64,000 bases of DNA from Salipiger sp. H15 (GTDB taxonomy: Bacteria; Pseudomonadota; Alphaproteobacteria; Rhodobacterales; Rhodobacteraceae), in assembly GCF_040409955.1 (NCBI RefSeq), contig NZ_CP123388.1, positions 191,258-255,257 of the forward strand, read 5' to 3'. Every line of letters begins with the position of its first letter. Within the stretch, counting starts at the first letter, position 1. This document shows positions 34,719 to 43,292 of this stretch, piece after piece. Made by a program: the position numbers and the translations under genes. The notes beneath the pieces were generated by a model, which did not search any database, was not told where the DNA came from, and saw nothing but the letters and a program-made list of their open reading frames with translations.

Positions 34719-35142
34719 TCTTGCCGATGGCGCGAAACGATGCAACCGCCGAGTGTGCGGGGCGCAGCGACCGGGTCCGACCCGGGCCCCCTGCCCCTGA
34801 GTCGCCCGCATCACCGCCTCCTCGACCGGCCGTGCAGCATCGCGATGCCTAAAATCCGAAATTTTGGCATCCCATTTGCCCAATAACCCGACAATCGCGC
34901 GTTTTCCGCTGGCTGACCCTCGCGCCGCGCTCTCACCTGCCGCTCCGGAGCGCGCAGGCTCGGTGTCAGCGCAGGGAGGGCACACTGCCCGCTGAACCAC
35001 TGATCCGATCGCATTGCGGCAGTGTTCGTCCCTCTTCTCCAGGTTGGCGTGCCGAGAAAAATTGTCATGGACGATTTGGCCCGGCCTGCCTGAACGAAAG
35101 ACCGCCGCCCCGTTGTCCGTGCCCAACAGAGAGGACAACGAC
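34715..35142. other. Divergent regulatory region between GntR/FCD gene and NitT/TauT-type ABC operon
   Basis: A 428-base region without a credible gene. It contains TGGCATCCCA at 34865-34874, a perfect 12-base palindrome GCATCGCGATGC (34837-34848), an inverted repeat CCGGGT-CCG-ACCCGG (34771-34785) and an AT-rich stretch around 34850-34870 that looks like a promoter. From about 34900 to 35130 I see nothing definite apart from GAGAGGA before the start at 35143. Confidence 0.6.
34865..34874. promoter_or_regulatory. TGGCATCCCA box 4
   Basis: TGGCATCCCA upstream of the NitT/TauT-type ABC operon, next to the AT-rich stretch AAATTTTGG. Identical to the boxes at 32662 and 34709; probably the operator through which the GntR/FCD protein controls this operon. 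Confidence 0.55.
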
Positions 35143-36201
35143 ATGTGCGAAAGATGCGGTAACACCTATCAGACCATCCAGCATGCAAGCCGCCGCGGCT
35201 TCCTGAGGGGCGGCGTCGCCGCCGCGGCAAGCCTCGCCATCCCCGCCGGGCTGATGAGCGCCTCGGATGCCGCGGCCGCGGGCATGACCACGATCAAGGC
35301 GACCCACGGCTCGGGCCTGTGCAACCTCGGCATCTTCCTTGCCAAGGAGCGCGAGCTGGCGAAGGACGACGGCGTCGAACTCGACTTCGTGGTCACCCCC
35401 ACCACCACCGACGTGGTGACGCTCTTCGGGGCGGGCATGGTCGACGTCTCGGTCATCCCCTACTCGAACTTCATCACCCTCGTGGATGCCGGCGCGCCGG
35501 TGCGCATTGTCGCGGGCGCGGGTGTCGAGGGCTGCGTCTTCGTCGCCGCAGAGGGCATCACCAAGGCCGAGGACCTGAAGGGCAAGACCATCGGCACCTT
35601 CCAGGCCGACACGCTCGAGGTGCTGCCCTACGACTACCTGACCAAGGCCGGCATGTCCTTCGCCGATGTCGAGGTGAAGTACTTCAACACCTCTCCGGAA
35701 CTCGCCGCCGCCTTCATCAACGGCGGCATCGACGCGGTCTGCCACATCGAGCCCTATGCCACGCAGTGCCTGCAGGAGCGCGCCGGCTCGACGGTGCTGT
35801 CCGACGGCATCGACGTCTACGGCAAGGGCTACTCGGACTGCGTCCTCGCCGCGCGCATCCCGCTGCTGGAAGAGAACCCCGACGCGGTGAAGGCCGTCAT
35901 CAAGGCGATGATGACCGCGCAGCTGCAATCCGAGCAGGACACCGAGAAGGCGCTCGAGGACACCGTCGGCACCTACTACAAGACCTCGCTCGAGGCGCTG
36001 AAGCTCGCGCAGTCGCGCCAGCCGGTGATGATCGACCAGCGCAACAACACCGACTTCTTCACCGAGCGGTCGGAGTCGATGAAGGCCATGGGTTACGTGC
36101 GCAACACGCTGCCGCCCGAGGCCGTGGACTGGACGCTGCTCGAGGCGGTGATCGCCGAGAATGCCGAGCTCTACGGCCAGCTCGCCCTCAAGACAGCCTG
36201 A
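35143..36201 (+). CDS. Tat-exported ABC substrate-binding protein (NMT1/SsuA type)
   Basis: A 352-residue periplasmic binding protein of the NMT1/THI5/SsuA-like family, used for nitrate, taurine, sulfonate, pyrimidine or riboflavin-type ligands. A twin-arginine signal is visible (ASRRGFLRGGVAA near 17-30, cleavage near the AAAAG stretch). GAGAGGA lies eight bases before ATG 35143. It starts an operon with a permease, an ATPase and two amidohydrolases, so the ligand is probably a nitrogenous ring compound deaminated by the downstream enzymes. Confidence 0.87.
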   Translation: MCERCGNTYQTIQHASRRGFLRGGVAAAASLAIPAGLMSASDAAAAGMTTIKATHGSGLCNLGIFLAKERELAKDDGVELDFVVTPTTTDVVTLFGAGMVDVSVIPYSNFITLVDAGAPVRIVAGAGVEGCVFVAAEGITKAEDLKGKTIGTFQADTLEVLPYDYLTKAGMSFADVEVKYFNTSPELAAAFINGGIDAVCHIEPYATQCLQERAGSTVLSDGIDVYGKGYSDCVLAARIPLLEENPDAVKAVIKAMMTAQLQSEQDTEKALEDTVGTYYKTSLEALKLAQSRQPVMIDQRNNTDFFTERSESMKAMGYVRNTLPPEAVDWTLLEAVIAENAELYGQLALKTA

Positions 36202-36217
36202 ACGACAGGAGACTCCC

Positions 36218-37114
36218 ATGAGCGACGGAACCATGAGTGACGAGAGAAAGCTCCCTGCCCCATCGCCGGCGCGGCCTGCGCGAAGCCTGACCCGCAAGAT
36301 CGTACCGGTGCTGTGGTCCCTCGCGTCCCTCGCGATCTTCGTCGGCTTGTGGGAGTTCGCGTGGTGGCGGGGGTGGGCCAACCCCCTGCTCCTGCCACCG
36401 CCCCACATCTTCCTGGCCAACCTGCCCGACCAGTTCCGCTTCTTCGACCCGAACGGCCAGCGCGCCGGCGCGCTCAGCTCGGGCGGCTCGATCTGGTCGG
36501 TGCTTGGGGTGATCGGCTGGACCTCGCTGCGGGTGACCGCGGGGCTCGCCGTGGGCTTCGCGCTGTCGCTGGCGGTGGGGCTCGCGATCCGCTACTTCCG
36601 CATCTTCGGCAACCTCATGCTGCCGATGATCACCATGCTGGCGCCGATCTCGCCGGTGGCCTGGATCCCGGTGGCGGTCTTCGTCTTCGGCATCGGCAAC
36701 CCGCCGGCGGTGTTCCTGGTGTTCATCGCGATCTTCTTCGTGATGACGCTGGCGACGCTCTCGCTGATCGACAGCGTGCCCAAGAACTACATCCAGCTGG
36801 CCAAGATCATGGGCTGCTCGAAGCGGCAGATCTACCGTCACGTGATCCTGCCGGCGATCCTGCCCGACCTTTTCGTCACGCTGCGCATGAACCTCTTCGG
36901 CGCCTGGATGGTGGTGCTCATCGCCGAGGCGGTGGGCGTCGGCTCGGGCCTCGGGCAGGTCACCATGATGGCCCGCAACACGTTCAACGCCAGCCTCGTC
37001 TTCTTCACCATGACCCTGATCGGGATCACCGGCTTCGCCTTCGACCAGGCGCTCCGCTACGTGCAGCGCAAGGTCCTGTGGTGGGTCGGCCCCAGCCCCG
37101 TGGGAGGGGTGTGA
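36218..37114 (+). CDS. ABC transporter permease (NitT/TauT type)
   Basis: A 298-residue permease with six predicted helices and the EAA-type loop NYIQLAKIMGCSKRQIYRHV. AGGAG lies 6 bases before ATG 36218. It partners with the ATPase that follows after 2 bases. Confidence 0.9.
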   Translation: MSDGTMSDERKLPAPSPARPARSLTRKIVPVLWSLASLAIFVGLWEFAWWRGWANPLLLPPPHIFLANLPDQFRFFDPNGQRAGALSSGGSIWSVLGVIGWTSLRVTAGLAVGFALSLAVGLAIRYFRIFGNLMLPMITMLAPISPVAWIPVAVFVFGIGNPPAVFLVFIAIFFVMTLATLSLIDSVPKNYIQLAKIMGCSKRQIYRHVILPAILPDLFVTLRMNLFGAWMVVLIAEAVGVGSGLGQVTMMARNTFNASLVFFTMTLIGITGFAFDQALRYVQRKVLWWVGPSPVGGV

Positions 37115-37116
37115 CC

Positions 37117-37899
37117 ATGCTCGGACTGTCCATCAAGAATGTCTCCAAGACCTGGAACCCCGACGGGCCCGATCCCGTCCCGGCGGTTCGGAACCTCACG
37201 CTCGACGTGGCGCTTGGCGAGTTCGTCGTGCTGCTCGGGCCGTCGGGCTGCGGCAAGAGCTCGCTGCTCTACATCGTCGCCGGGCTCGAGGACGCGACGC
37301 AGGGCAGCGTCACCTTCGACGGGCTCGAGATCACCGAGCCCTCGCCGGAACGCAGCCTGATCTTCCAGGAGGCCTCGCTCTACCCGTGGCTGACGGTGAA
37401 GGACAACATCACCTTCGGGCTGAAGATCGCCGGCCGCTCGCCGCGCGAGATGGACGAGGCGGCGGACCGGCTGATGCGGCTCGTCGGCCTTGCCGGGGCC
37501 GGCAACAAGCGCCCGCACGAGCTGTCGGGCGGCATGCGCCAGCGGGCGGCACTGGCCCGGGCGCTGGCGATGAAACCCAAGGTGCTGCTGATGGACGAGC
37601 CCTTTGCCGCGCTCGACATCCAGACCCGTGCGCGCATGCAGAAGCACCTGCTCGACGTCTGGGAAAGCTCCGGCGCCTCGGTGCTGCTGGTCACCCACTC
37701 GATCGAGGAGGCGCTGGCGCTCGCCGACCGCATCGTCGTGTTCAGCGCCCGTCCCGGCCAGATCAAGGCCGAGATCCGGCTCGACCAGGCCCGTCCGCGC
37801 GACCTGCGCAGCCCCGAAATGATCGACCTTGCCCGGCGCTGCGAGGCGCTGCTGGCCGAGGAAGTTGAAAAATCCTTCAAGGAACAGGAATTCTCGTGA
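37117..37899 (+). CDS. ABC transporter ATPase (NitT/TauT type)
   Basis: A 260-residue ATPase with Walker A LLGPSGCGKSS (last position Ser, tolerated), signature LSGGMRQRAALARAL and Walker B VLLMDEPFAALD. The start is ATG 37117, preceded by GGGAGGGG. Its stop overlaps the GTG start of the next amidohydrolase by 4 bases, tying uptake to catabolism. Confidence 0.92.
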   Translation: MLGLSIKNVSKTWNPDGPDPVPAVRNLTLDVALGEFVVLLGPSGCGKSSLLYIVAGLEDATQGSVTFDGLEITEPSPERSLIFQEASLYPWLTVKDNITFGLKIAGRSPREMDEAADRLMRLVGLAGAGNKRPHELSGGMRQRAALARALAMKPKVLLMDEPFAALDIQTRARMQKHLLDVWESSGASVLLVTHSIEEALALADRIVVFSARPGQIKAEIRLDQARPRDLRSPEMIDLARRCEALLAEEVEKSFKEQEFS

Positions 37900-39437
37900 G
37901 TACCCAGATTGTTACCGCCCGCTGGATCGTGTCGGGCGCAAAGGATGACACCTCCCCCGAGATCATCGAGAACGCGGCGCTGGCGCATGAGGACGGGGTG
38001 ATCCTCGCCGTCGGCCCCGCCGCCGAGATCCTCGCCGCCTACCCGGGCGCCGAGGTGACGGACTACCCGCACCACCTGATGATGCCGGGCCTCGTCAACA
38101 GCCACCACCACATCGGCCTGACGCCGCTGCAGCTTGGCGCGCCCGATTACGCGCTGGAGCTGTGGTTCGCCGCGCGCCTGTCGATGCGCAAGATCGACCC
38201 CTATCTCGACACGCTCTACTCGGCCTTCGAGATGATCTCGTCCGGCGTCACCACGGTGCAGCACATCCAGGGCTGGGCGACGGGCGATCTCGAGCAGGTC
38301 AAGGCCTCGGCCGGCGGCGTGCTGCGCGCCTACGAGACCATCGGCATGCGCGCCTCCTACTGCTACGCGGTGCGCGAGCAGAACCGCTTCGTCTACGCGG
38401 CCGACGAGGACTTCTGCCGCCGCCTGCCGCCCGAGGCCGGGCGCGCCATGGCCGAGCATCTCGCGCAGCAGAAGATGAGCTTCCCCGAGTACATGGCGCT
38501 CTACGAGCACCTGCGCGACACGAAGACCCATGCCCGCGCGCGCATCCAGCTGGCCCCGGCCAACCTGCACTGGATGACCGACGACGGGCTGCTGGCAATG
38601 AAGGAGCGCTCCGACGCGGACGGCGTGCCGATGCACATGCACCTGCTCGAGACCGCCTACCAGAAGGAATACGCCTTCAAGCGCACCGGAACGACGGCGG
38701 TCAAGCACCTTGAAAAGCTGGGTATTCTCGGGCCGAAGCTGACGCTGGGTCACGGCGTCTGGATGACCGAGGAAGACCTCGAGATCTGCGCCGGCACCGG
38801 CACCTGCGTGTGCCACAACTGCTCGTCCAATTTCCGCCTGCGCTCGGGAATGCTGCCGCTGATGGAGCTGCGCAAGCGCGGCATCACCGTCGGCATGGGC
38901 ATGGACGAGGCGGGGATCAACGATGACCGCGACATGCTGCAGGAGATGCGCCTCGCGCTGACCGTGCACCGCGTCCCGGGCATGGACCACGACGCCGTGC
39001 CGACGCCGACGCAGGTGCTGCGCATGGCCTCGGAGCATGGCGCGCTGACCACCGCCTTCGGCGCCGAGATCGGCCGGCTCGACGCCGGGCGGCGTTTCGA
39101 CGCGGTGGTGCTCGACTACGATCGCGCCACCTACCCGTTCCAGGACCCGGACATCGCGCCGCTCGACGCGCTCATCCACCGCGCCAAGACCAAGGACGTG
39201 CACGCGGTGCTGGTGGATGGCGAGGTGATCTTCCGCGAGGGCGTCTTCACCCGCATAGACCGCGAGGAGATCCTCGCCCAGATCGCCGAGGCGCTGGCCC
39301 TGCCGCGCGACGCGGAGGAGCAGCACCGCCACTGGCTGCGCGCGCAGGTCTTCGGCGAGGTCGAGAAGTTCTACGACGGCTACATCACCGGCACCGCGGC
39401 GCGGACGCCCTACTACACCGGCTCGTCCCGGACCTGA
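37896..39437 (+). CDS. Metal-dependent amidohydrolase/deaminase (COG0402, 8-oxoguanine deaminase-like)
   Basis: A 513-residue amidohydrolase; GTG start overlapping the ATPase stop. Metal-site segments are LVNSHHHIG (near 68), MHMHLLETAYQ (near 250), LGHGVWM (near 286) and GMDEAGIND (near 334). This pattern is shared by 8-oxoguanine, guanine, S-adenosylhomocysteine and triazine deaminases. About 50 residues longer than the typical ~450, with the excess at the C-terminus. Likely acts on the imported compound. Confidence 0.85.
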   Translation: MSTQIVTARWIVSGAKDDTSPEIIENAALAHEDGVILAVGPAAEILAAYPGAEVTDYPHHLMMPGLVNSHHHIGLTPLQLGAPDYALELWFAARLSMRKIDPYLDTLYSAFEMISSGVTTVQHIQGWATGDLEQVKASAGGVLRAYETIGMRASYCYAVREQNRFVYAADEDFCRRLPPEAGRAMAEHLAQQKMSFPEYMALYEHLRDTKTHARARIQLAPANLHWMTDDGLLAMKERSDADGVPMHMHLLETAYQKEYAFKRTGTTAVKHLEKLGILGPKLTLGHGVWMTEEDLEICAGTGTCVCHNCSSNFRLRSGMLPLMELRKRGITVGMGMDEAGINDDRDMLQEMRLALTVHRVPGMDHDAVPTPTQVLRMASEHGALTTAFGAEIGRLDAGRRFDAVVLDYDRATYPFQDPDIAPLDALIHRAKTKDVHAVLVDGEVIFREGVFTRIDREEILAQIAEALALPRDAEEQHRHWLRAQVFGEVEKFYDGYITGTAARTPYYTGSSRT

Positions 39438-39461
39438 CGCGGGAGGCGAGGAGGCCCGACC

Positions 39462-40958
39462 ATGCCTGAAACCCTGTTTCGCAACGTGCGCCTGCTTGAC
39501 CTGCAGGCGCACGGCGGGATGTCCGCGCCCTGCGACCTGCTGGTGCGCAACGGCCGCATCGCCGCGATCGGCGCGCTTGGCGACATTCCCGGCGCAACGA
39601 TCGTCGAGGGGCGCGGCGACCTGCTGATGCCCGGCCTCGTGAACGGCCACTTCCATTCCTCGGTCACCCACATGAAGGGGCGGCTGCCGTCGCTGCCGCT
39701 CGAGGTCTTCATGCTCTACGAGTGCCCCGAGCTGGAAGTGCTGCGCCCGACCCCGCGCGAGGCCTACCTGCGCACCATGCTGGCCTGCATCGAGATGCTG
39801 AAGACCGGCACCACCTCGGTGCAGGACGACTGCTTCTTCGTGCCGGAACCCGAGCCCGCGATCATCGACGCGGTGGCGCAGGCGTATCTCGACAGCGGCA
39901 TCCGCGCCCGGCTCGCGCTCGACCAGCCCGAGGTGCCGGAGCTCGACAAGCTGCCCTTCCTGCGCGAGTTGCTGCCGCCCGAGCTGCGCGCGCCGCTCGA
40001 ACTGCCCTCGCCCTGCCCGGCCGAGCGGCTGCTGGAGCTCTACGATCACCTGATCACCCGCTGGCACGGCGCGGCGGAGGGCCGGATCAAGGCCGCGGTC
40101 TCCTGCTCGGCGCCGCAGCGCGTGACGCCCGGCTACTTCGCCGCGCTCGACGCGCTGAGCCGGAAGCATGACCTGCCCTTCTACGCCCACATGCTCGAGA
40201 CCAAGCTGCAGCGGGTCTATGGCGAGGACTGCCTCGGCGGGCGCTCGCTGGTGCGCTACACCGCCGATCTCGGCCTGCTGTCGGAGCGGATGAACGTGAT
40301 CCACGCCATCTGGGTTGACGATGCCGATCTCGACCTGCTGGCGGAAACCGGCGCGAGCGTGGCGCACAACCCGATCTCGAACCTCCGCCTCGGCAGCGGC
40401 ATCATGCGCTGGCGCGACATGCAGGACCGGGGCATCCCGATCTGTCTCGGCGTCGATGAGGCGATCGCCGACGATGCGATCAACATGTGGTCGGTGATGA
40501 AGACCGCCGCGCTGATCCACACGCTCGACCGCCCTCGCTACGAAAGCTGGCCCGCCCCCGGAGAGGTGCTGCGGGCGGCCACCGAGGGCGGCGGCAGGGC
40601 GATGCGCGAGCCGGGTCTCGGCACGCTGGCAGCAGGCGCGCCTGCGGACCTGAACCTCGTCAATCTGCGCGCCCTGCCCTTCGTGCCGCTCAACGACCTT
40701 CCGCGCCAGCTGGTGCATTGCGAGCTGGGCCAGTCCCTGCGCCTGACCATGGTGGCCGGGGAGATCGTCGCCGAGGGAGGGCGGCTCTGCCGCGTCGACG
40801 AGGCGGCGCTGCTGGAAGAGGCGGCCGAGGTCTTCGGGGCGAAGCGCGAGGCGATGGACCGCGCCGATGCGCAGGTCGCGCGCTACCTGCCCGCCTACCG
40901 CGCGATGTATGACCGCGCGTCGGCGCGGGACGTGGGGATGCGGCGACGCCTCGACTGA
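39462..40958 (+). CDS. Metal-dependent amidohydrolase (COG0402), second copy
   Basis: A 498-residue amidohydrolase of the same superfamily but not a close copy of the preceding one. Metal segments: VNGHFHSSVTH (near 62), YAHMLETKLQ (near 243), HAIWVDDADL (near 284) and GVDEAIADD (near 330). GGGAGGCGAGGAGG precedes the ATG. Two adjacent and one nearby COG0402 enzyme imply successive deaminations or a set of related substrates. It ends the operon and converges on the RES toxin gene. Confidence 0.85.
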   Translation: MPETLFRNVRLLDLQAHGGMSAPCDLLVRNGRIAAIGALGDIPGATIVEGRGDLLMPGLVNGHFHSSVTHMKGRLPSLPLEVFMLYECPELEVLRPTPREAYLRTMLACIEMLKTGTTSVQDDCFFVPEPEPAIIDAVAQAYLDSGIRARLALDQPEVPELDKLPFLRELLPPELRAPLELPSPCPAERLLELYDHLITRWHGAAEGRIKAAVSCSAPQRVTPGYFAALDALSRKHDLPFYAHMLETKLQRVYGEDCLGGRSLVRYTADLGLLSERMNVIHAIWVDDADLDLLAETGASVAHNPISNLRLGSGIMRWRDMQDRGIPICLGVDEAIADDAINMWSVMKTAALIHTLDRPRYESWPAPGEVLRAATEGGGRAMREPGLGTLAAGAPADLNLVNLRALPFVPLNDLPRQLVHCELGQSLRLTMVAGEIVAEGGRLCRVDEAALLEEAAEVFGAKREAMDRADAQVARYLPAYRAMYDRASARDVGMRRRLD

Positions 40959-40988
40959 GGCCGCCCGCGGAGAACGGCGCCCGGCGGT

Positions 40989-41690
40989 TCAGGCCGCGGC
41001 GATGACCGAATAGTCGGGCGTACCTTCCCAGATGAGGTCCCAGGACGCGCCCGGTCGGACGTTCTGGATGGCGCGGGGCTCGAAGCACACGAGGCAGTTG
41101 CCCCCCGGCTTCGGCGCGCGGACCGAGGGGTAGATCAGCCCACGCGCGCCTTCGCGCCGCAGGTGCTGGGCAAGGGTCTGGCCCTCGGGGTATCCGATCG
41201 CCGGATCGGGGTGCAACGCCGGATGGCCCGGGTCATCGGTGATGTCGTCAAAGGCGCCGATGAAATCCGCCAGCATCTCGACGTAGCGGGCGCTGTCCTC
41301 GAAACAGCCGGTATAGCCAAGCTCGCGCGTCCGGTGCCACGCCACCTCGCTGACCGAGACCATGACGTCCCAGGCGCAGTACCAGGCCCCGCGCTCCTCG
41401 GAGTTGAAGCGGTTGCCGCCAGCGCGCGTGTAGGTGAAGGCCGCGTTGACATGGGTCTCGCCATAGATGCGCAGGTCGTGGCTGCGGCGGCGCCAGGCAA
41501 GCTCGCGCGGGTCGATATGGGGGTTCCTGCCCCGCTCGGCCTGGAGGCGGCCGCTGGTCATACCCTCGATCTCGGCGAGGATCTCGACCTCGTCGTCGCT
41601 GTCCACGAGGCCGCGCAGCGCGGGCGGCTTGTGGTAGGTGGCGGGCAGGAGGCGAACAAGACCGCGATCCGAAATCTCGGTCTGTTTCAC
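40989..41690 (-). CDS. RES-domain toxin of Xre-RES toxin-antitoxin pair
   Basis: A 233-residue RES protein; characterised RES toxins deplete cellular NAD. The fold-defining residues appear as YHKPPALRG (near 19), RAGGNRFNSEERGAWYCAWD (R, S and E positions of the domain, near 90-110) and the C-terminal CLVCFEPRAIQNVRPG. The start is GTG 41690, overlapping the antitoxin stop as GTGA. It is a self-contained mobile-type module between two catabolic clusters. Confidence 0.85.
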   Translation of the reverse strand: MKQTEISDRGLVRLLPATYHKPPALRGLVDSDDEVEILAEIEGMTSGRLQAERGRNPHIDPRELAWRRRSHDLRIYGETHVNAAFTYTRAGGNRFNSEERGAWYCAWDVMVSVSEVAWHRTRELGYTGCFEDSARYVEMLADFIGAFDDITDDPGHPALHPDPAIGYPEGQTLAQHLRREGARGLIYPSVRAPKPGGNCLVCFEPRAIQNVRPGASWDLIWEGTPDYSVIAAA

Positions 41691-42076
41691 GCGCCACCCC
41701 GCAGCGCGTCGAGATAGGTGCGGATGGCGAGGATCTGTGGCAGGCCGCCCTCGACCGCGGCGTCGACCGGCCGGCTGCCGCCGAAGAGCGGGCCGGCGTT
41801 CGGCCGGGTGAACCAGCTCCGCGCGAGCGGGTCCGAGAAATAGAGTTCGAGCGACTTGTAGATGCCGATCACCGCGCTGAGCCGCAACAGCTGGTCCTTG
41901 GTCAGCTCGCCGGCGAAATCGGGTTTCCGGGCGCGTTTCCAGGTGCTTTCCGACATGTCCGCGAGGCCCGCCGCCTCCTTGACGCTGAGCGCCCAGGCAT
42001 CGACGATGCGCGCGTAGGCCTTGAGGGCGACGGCGTTGATCTGCGCGGGTTCCCGGGTCTTGGCGATGACGTGCAT
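41687..42076 (-). CDS. Xre/MbcA/ParS-type antitoxin
   Basis: A 129-residue antitoxin with an N-terminal helix-turn-helix (about 30-70, SVKEAAGLADMSESTWKRAR) and the C-terminal MbcA/ParS/Xre toxin-binding domain (PNAGPLFGGSRPVDAAVEGG near 92-111). AAGGAG lies 7 bases before ATG 42076. It normally neutralises the RES toxin and represses the shared promoter; a direct repeat lies just upstream. Confidence 0.87.
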   Translation of the reverse strand: MHVIAKTREPAQINAVALKAYARIVDAWALSVKEAAGLADMSESTWKRARKPDFAGELTKDQLLRLSAVIGIYKSLELYFSDPLARSWFTRPNAGPLFGGSRPVDAAVEGGLPQILAIRTYLDALRGGA

Positions 42077-42096
42077 CTCGATCTCCTTTGGCCTGA

Positions 42097-42136
42097 ATAT
42101 AGACCATCTGATCCCTTAGTAAAGATCATATGGACC
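42097..42136. promoter_or_regulatory. Direct repeat upstream of Xre-RES pair
   Basis: ATATAGACC (42097-42105) and ATATGGACC (42128-42136) match at 8 of 9 bases with a 31-base period (about three turns), directly upstream of the antitoxin start on the minus strand. Candidate autoregulatory sites for the antitoxin. Confidence 0.4.
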
Positions 42137-42161
42137 GATCGCCAGAGCGCCGCGCCGTTCC

Positions 42162-43085
42162 CTAGCCTTCGAAGGGCGGGAAGAGCTTCAGCTGCTCGGC
42201 GCGCTCGAGGATCGCGCGGATGCAGGCCTGCACCTTGGGGTTGGCGCGCCGCTCGGGCAGCACGTGGATGCCCATGACCGCGCGCTTGACGTCCACGCCG
42301 GGCCGCAGCTCGACCCGGCCGAGCCCCTGCTCGCCGAAATACTCCGTCAGGACCGTGCTGTGGATCAGCACCGCGTCGGTGGCATGGACGAACTCGAGGC
42401 AGGCCTCGAGCGAGTTCGAGGTGAAGGCATGACCGAGCCGGGAGGCATCGTAGAGCTCGCTGCCCGAGACGAGGCGCTTCTGGCTGACGTCGACGGGATA
42501 GGCCATGGTCGTGGGATAGGCGCGGATCTCCTCGAGGCCGCGCGGCTCGGCCAGGAGCGGGTGCCCGCGCCGGACGAAATAGCCATCCATGGCGTGGCCG
42601 ATCGGGATGAAGTCGACGGCGATCCCCTCCTTCAGCTGGTCGATCCGGTGGCCGATGAAGAGCGAGATGTCCCCGGCCAGCAGCTGGTCCATGCAGCGCA
42701 TCATGTTGCCGATGCTGAGGTTGATCGGCGCGTCCGGATGCGCCCTGAAATGCTCGACGACGTAGTCTCGCAGGATCAGGAACCAGGTGGAATAGCCGGT
42801 GCCGATGCTGATCCCTTCCTCCAGTTCCGCCTTCTGCCGCGCGATCGTGGTCAGCGCGTTGGAGTGCAGCCGCCCGATGACCACGGCGCTGTTGTAGAGC
42901 GTCTCGCCATAGGTGGTCAGCTGCACGCCGCGCGCCGAGCGGTGGAAGAGCGTCACGCCGAGCGATTCCTCCAGCCGCTTGATGTTGTAGCTGAGCGTCG
43001 GCTGCGACAGGCGCAGCTTCTCGGCAGCGGCCATGAGCGAGCCCGCCTCGGCGACCGCCACGAATTGTTCGAGAGCCCTGTCCAT
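42162..43085 (-). CDS. LysR-family transcriptional regulator
   Basis: A 307-residue LysR protein: helix-turn-helix at about 3-60 (AAAEKLRLSQPTLSYNIKRL) and a type 2 periplasmic-like effector domain. GGAGGAGG precedes ATG 43085. It is divergent from the sugar ABC operon, with a T-N11-A palindrome between them, so it likely controls uptake and cleavage of an unsaturated-uronate oligosaccharide. Confidence 0.86.
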   Translation of the reverse strand: MDRALEQFVAVAEAGSLMAAAEKLRLSQPTLSYNIKRLEESLGVTLFHRSARGVQLTTYGETLYNSAVVIGRLHSNALTTIARQKAELEEGISIGTGYSTWFLILRDYVVEHFRAHPDAPINLSIGNMMRCMDQLLAGDISLFIGHRIDQLKEGIAVDFIPIGHAMDGYFVRRGHPLLAEPRGLEEIRAYPTTMAYPVDVSQKRLVSGSELYDASRLGHAFTSNSLEACLEFVHATDAVLIHSTVLTEYFGEQGLGRVELRPGVDVKRAVMGIHVLPERRANPKVQACIRAILERAEQLKLFPPFEG

Positions 43086-43112
43086 GTGTCCGCCTCCTCC
43101 TCTGGAAGAGGC

Positions 43113-43127
43113 ATAGATACCTTCTAT
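43113..43127. promoter_or_regulatory. LysR-type T-N11-A box
   Basis: ATAGA-TACCT-TCTAT has perfect 5-base arms and fits the T-N11-A form of LysR sites (T43114 to A43126). It lies 28 bases before the lysR start in the region divergent from the sugar ABC operon. Confidence 0.45.
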
Positions 43128-43292
43128 GACACGGTCAATATTTTGTAGTTGTTCGTATGGCTCGGGCTCCCTAGGTTGGTCCGGCGACAGTGCTTCGACA
43201 CGCGTCGCGCCCGGTGAGGAGACACCGGACGATGGAGGAGAAGGACGGGCGGGCGCCCTGCGTGCCACAGCCGTCCAGTTTGGGAGGACAAC

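Noticed and set aside
37380..40718. Minus-strand open frame of 1112 codons
   Set aside because: Antisense to the ATPase and two amidohydrolases; low-complexity His/Arg/Val-rich translation typical of shadow frames.
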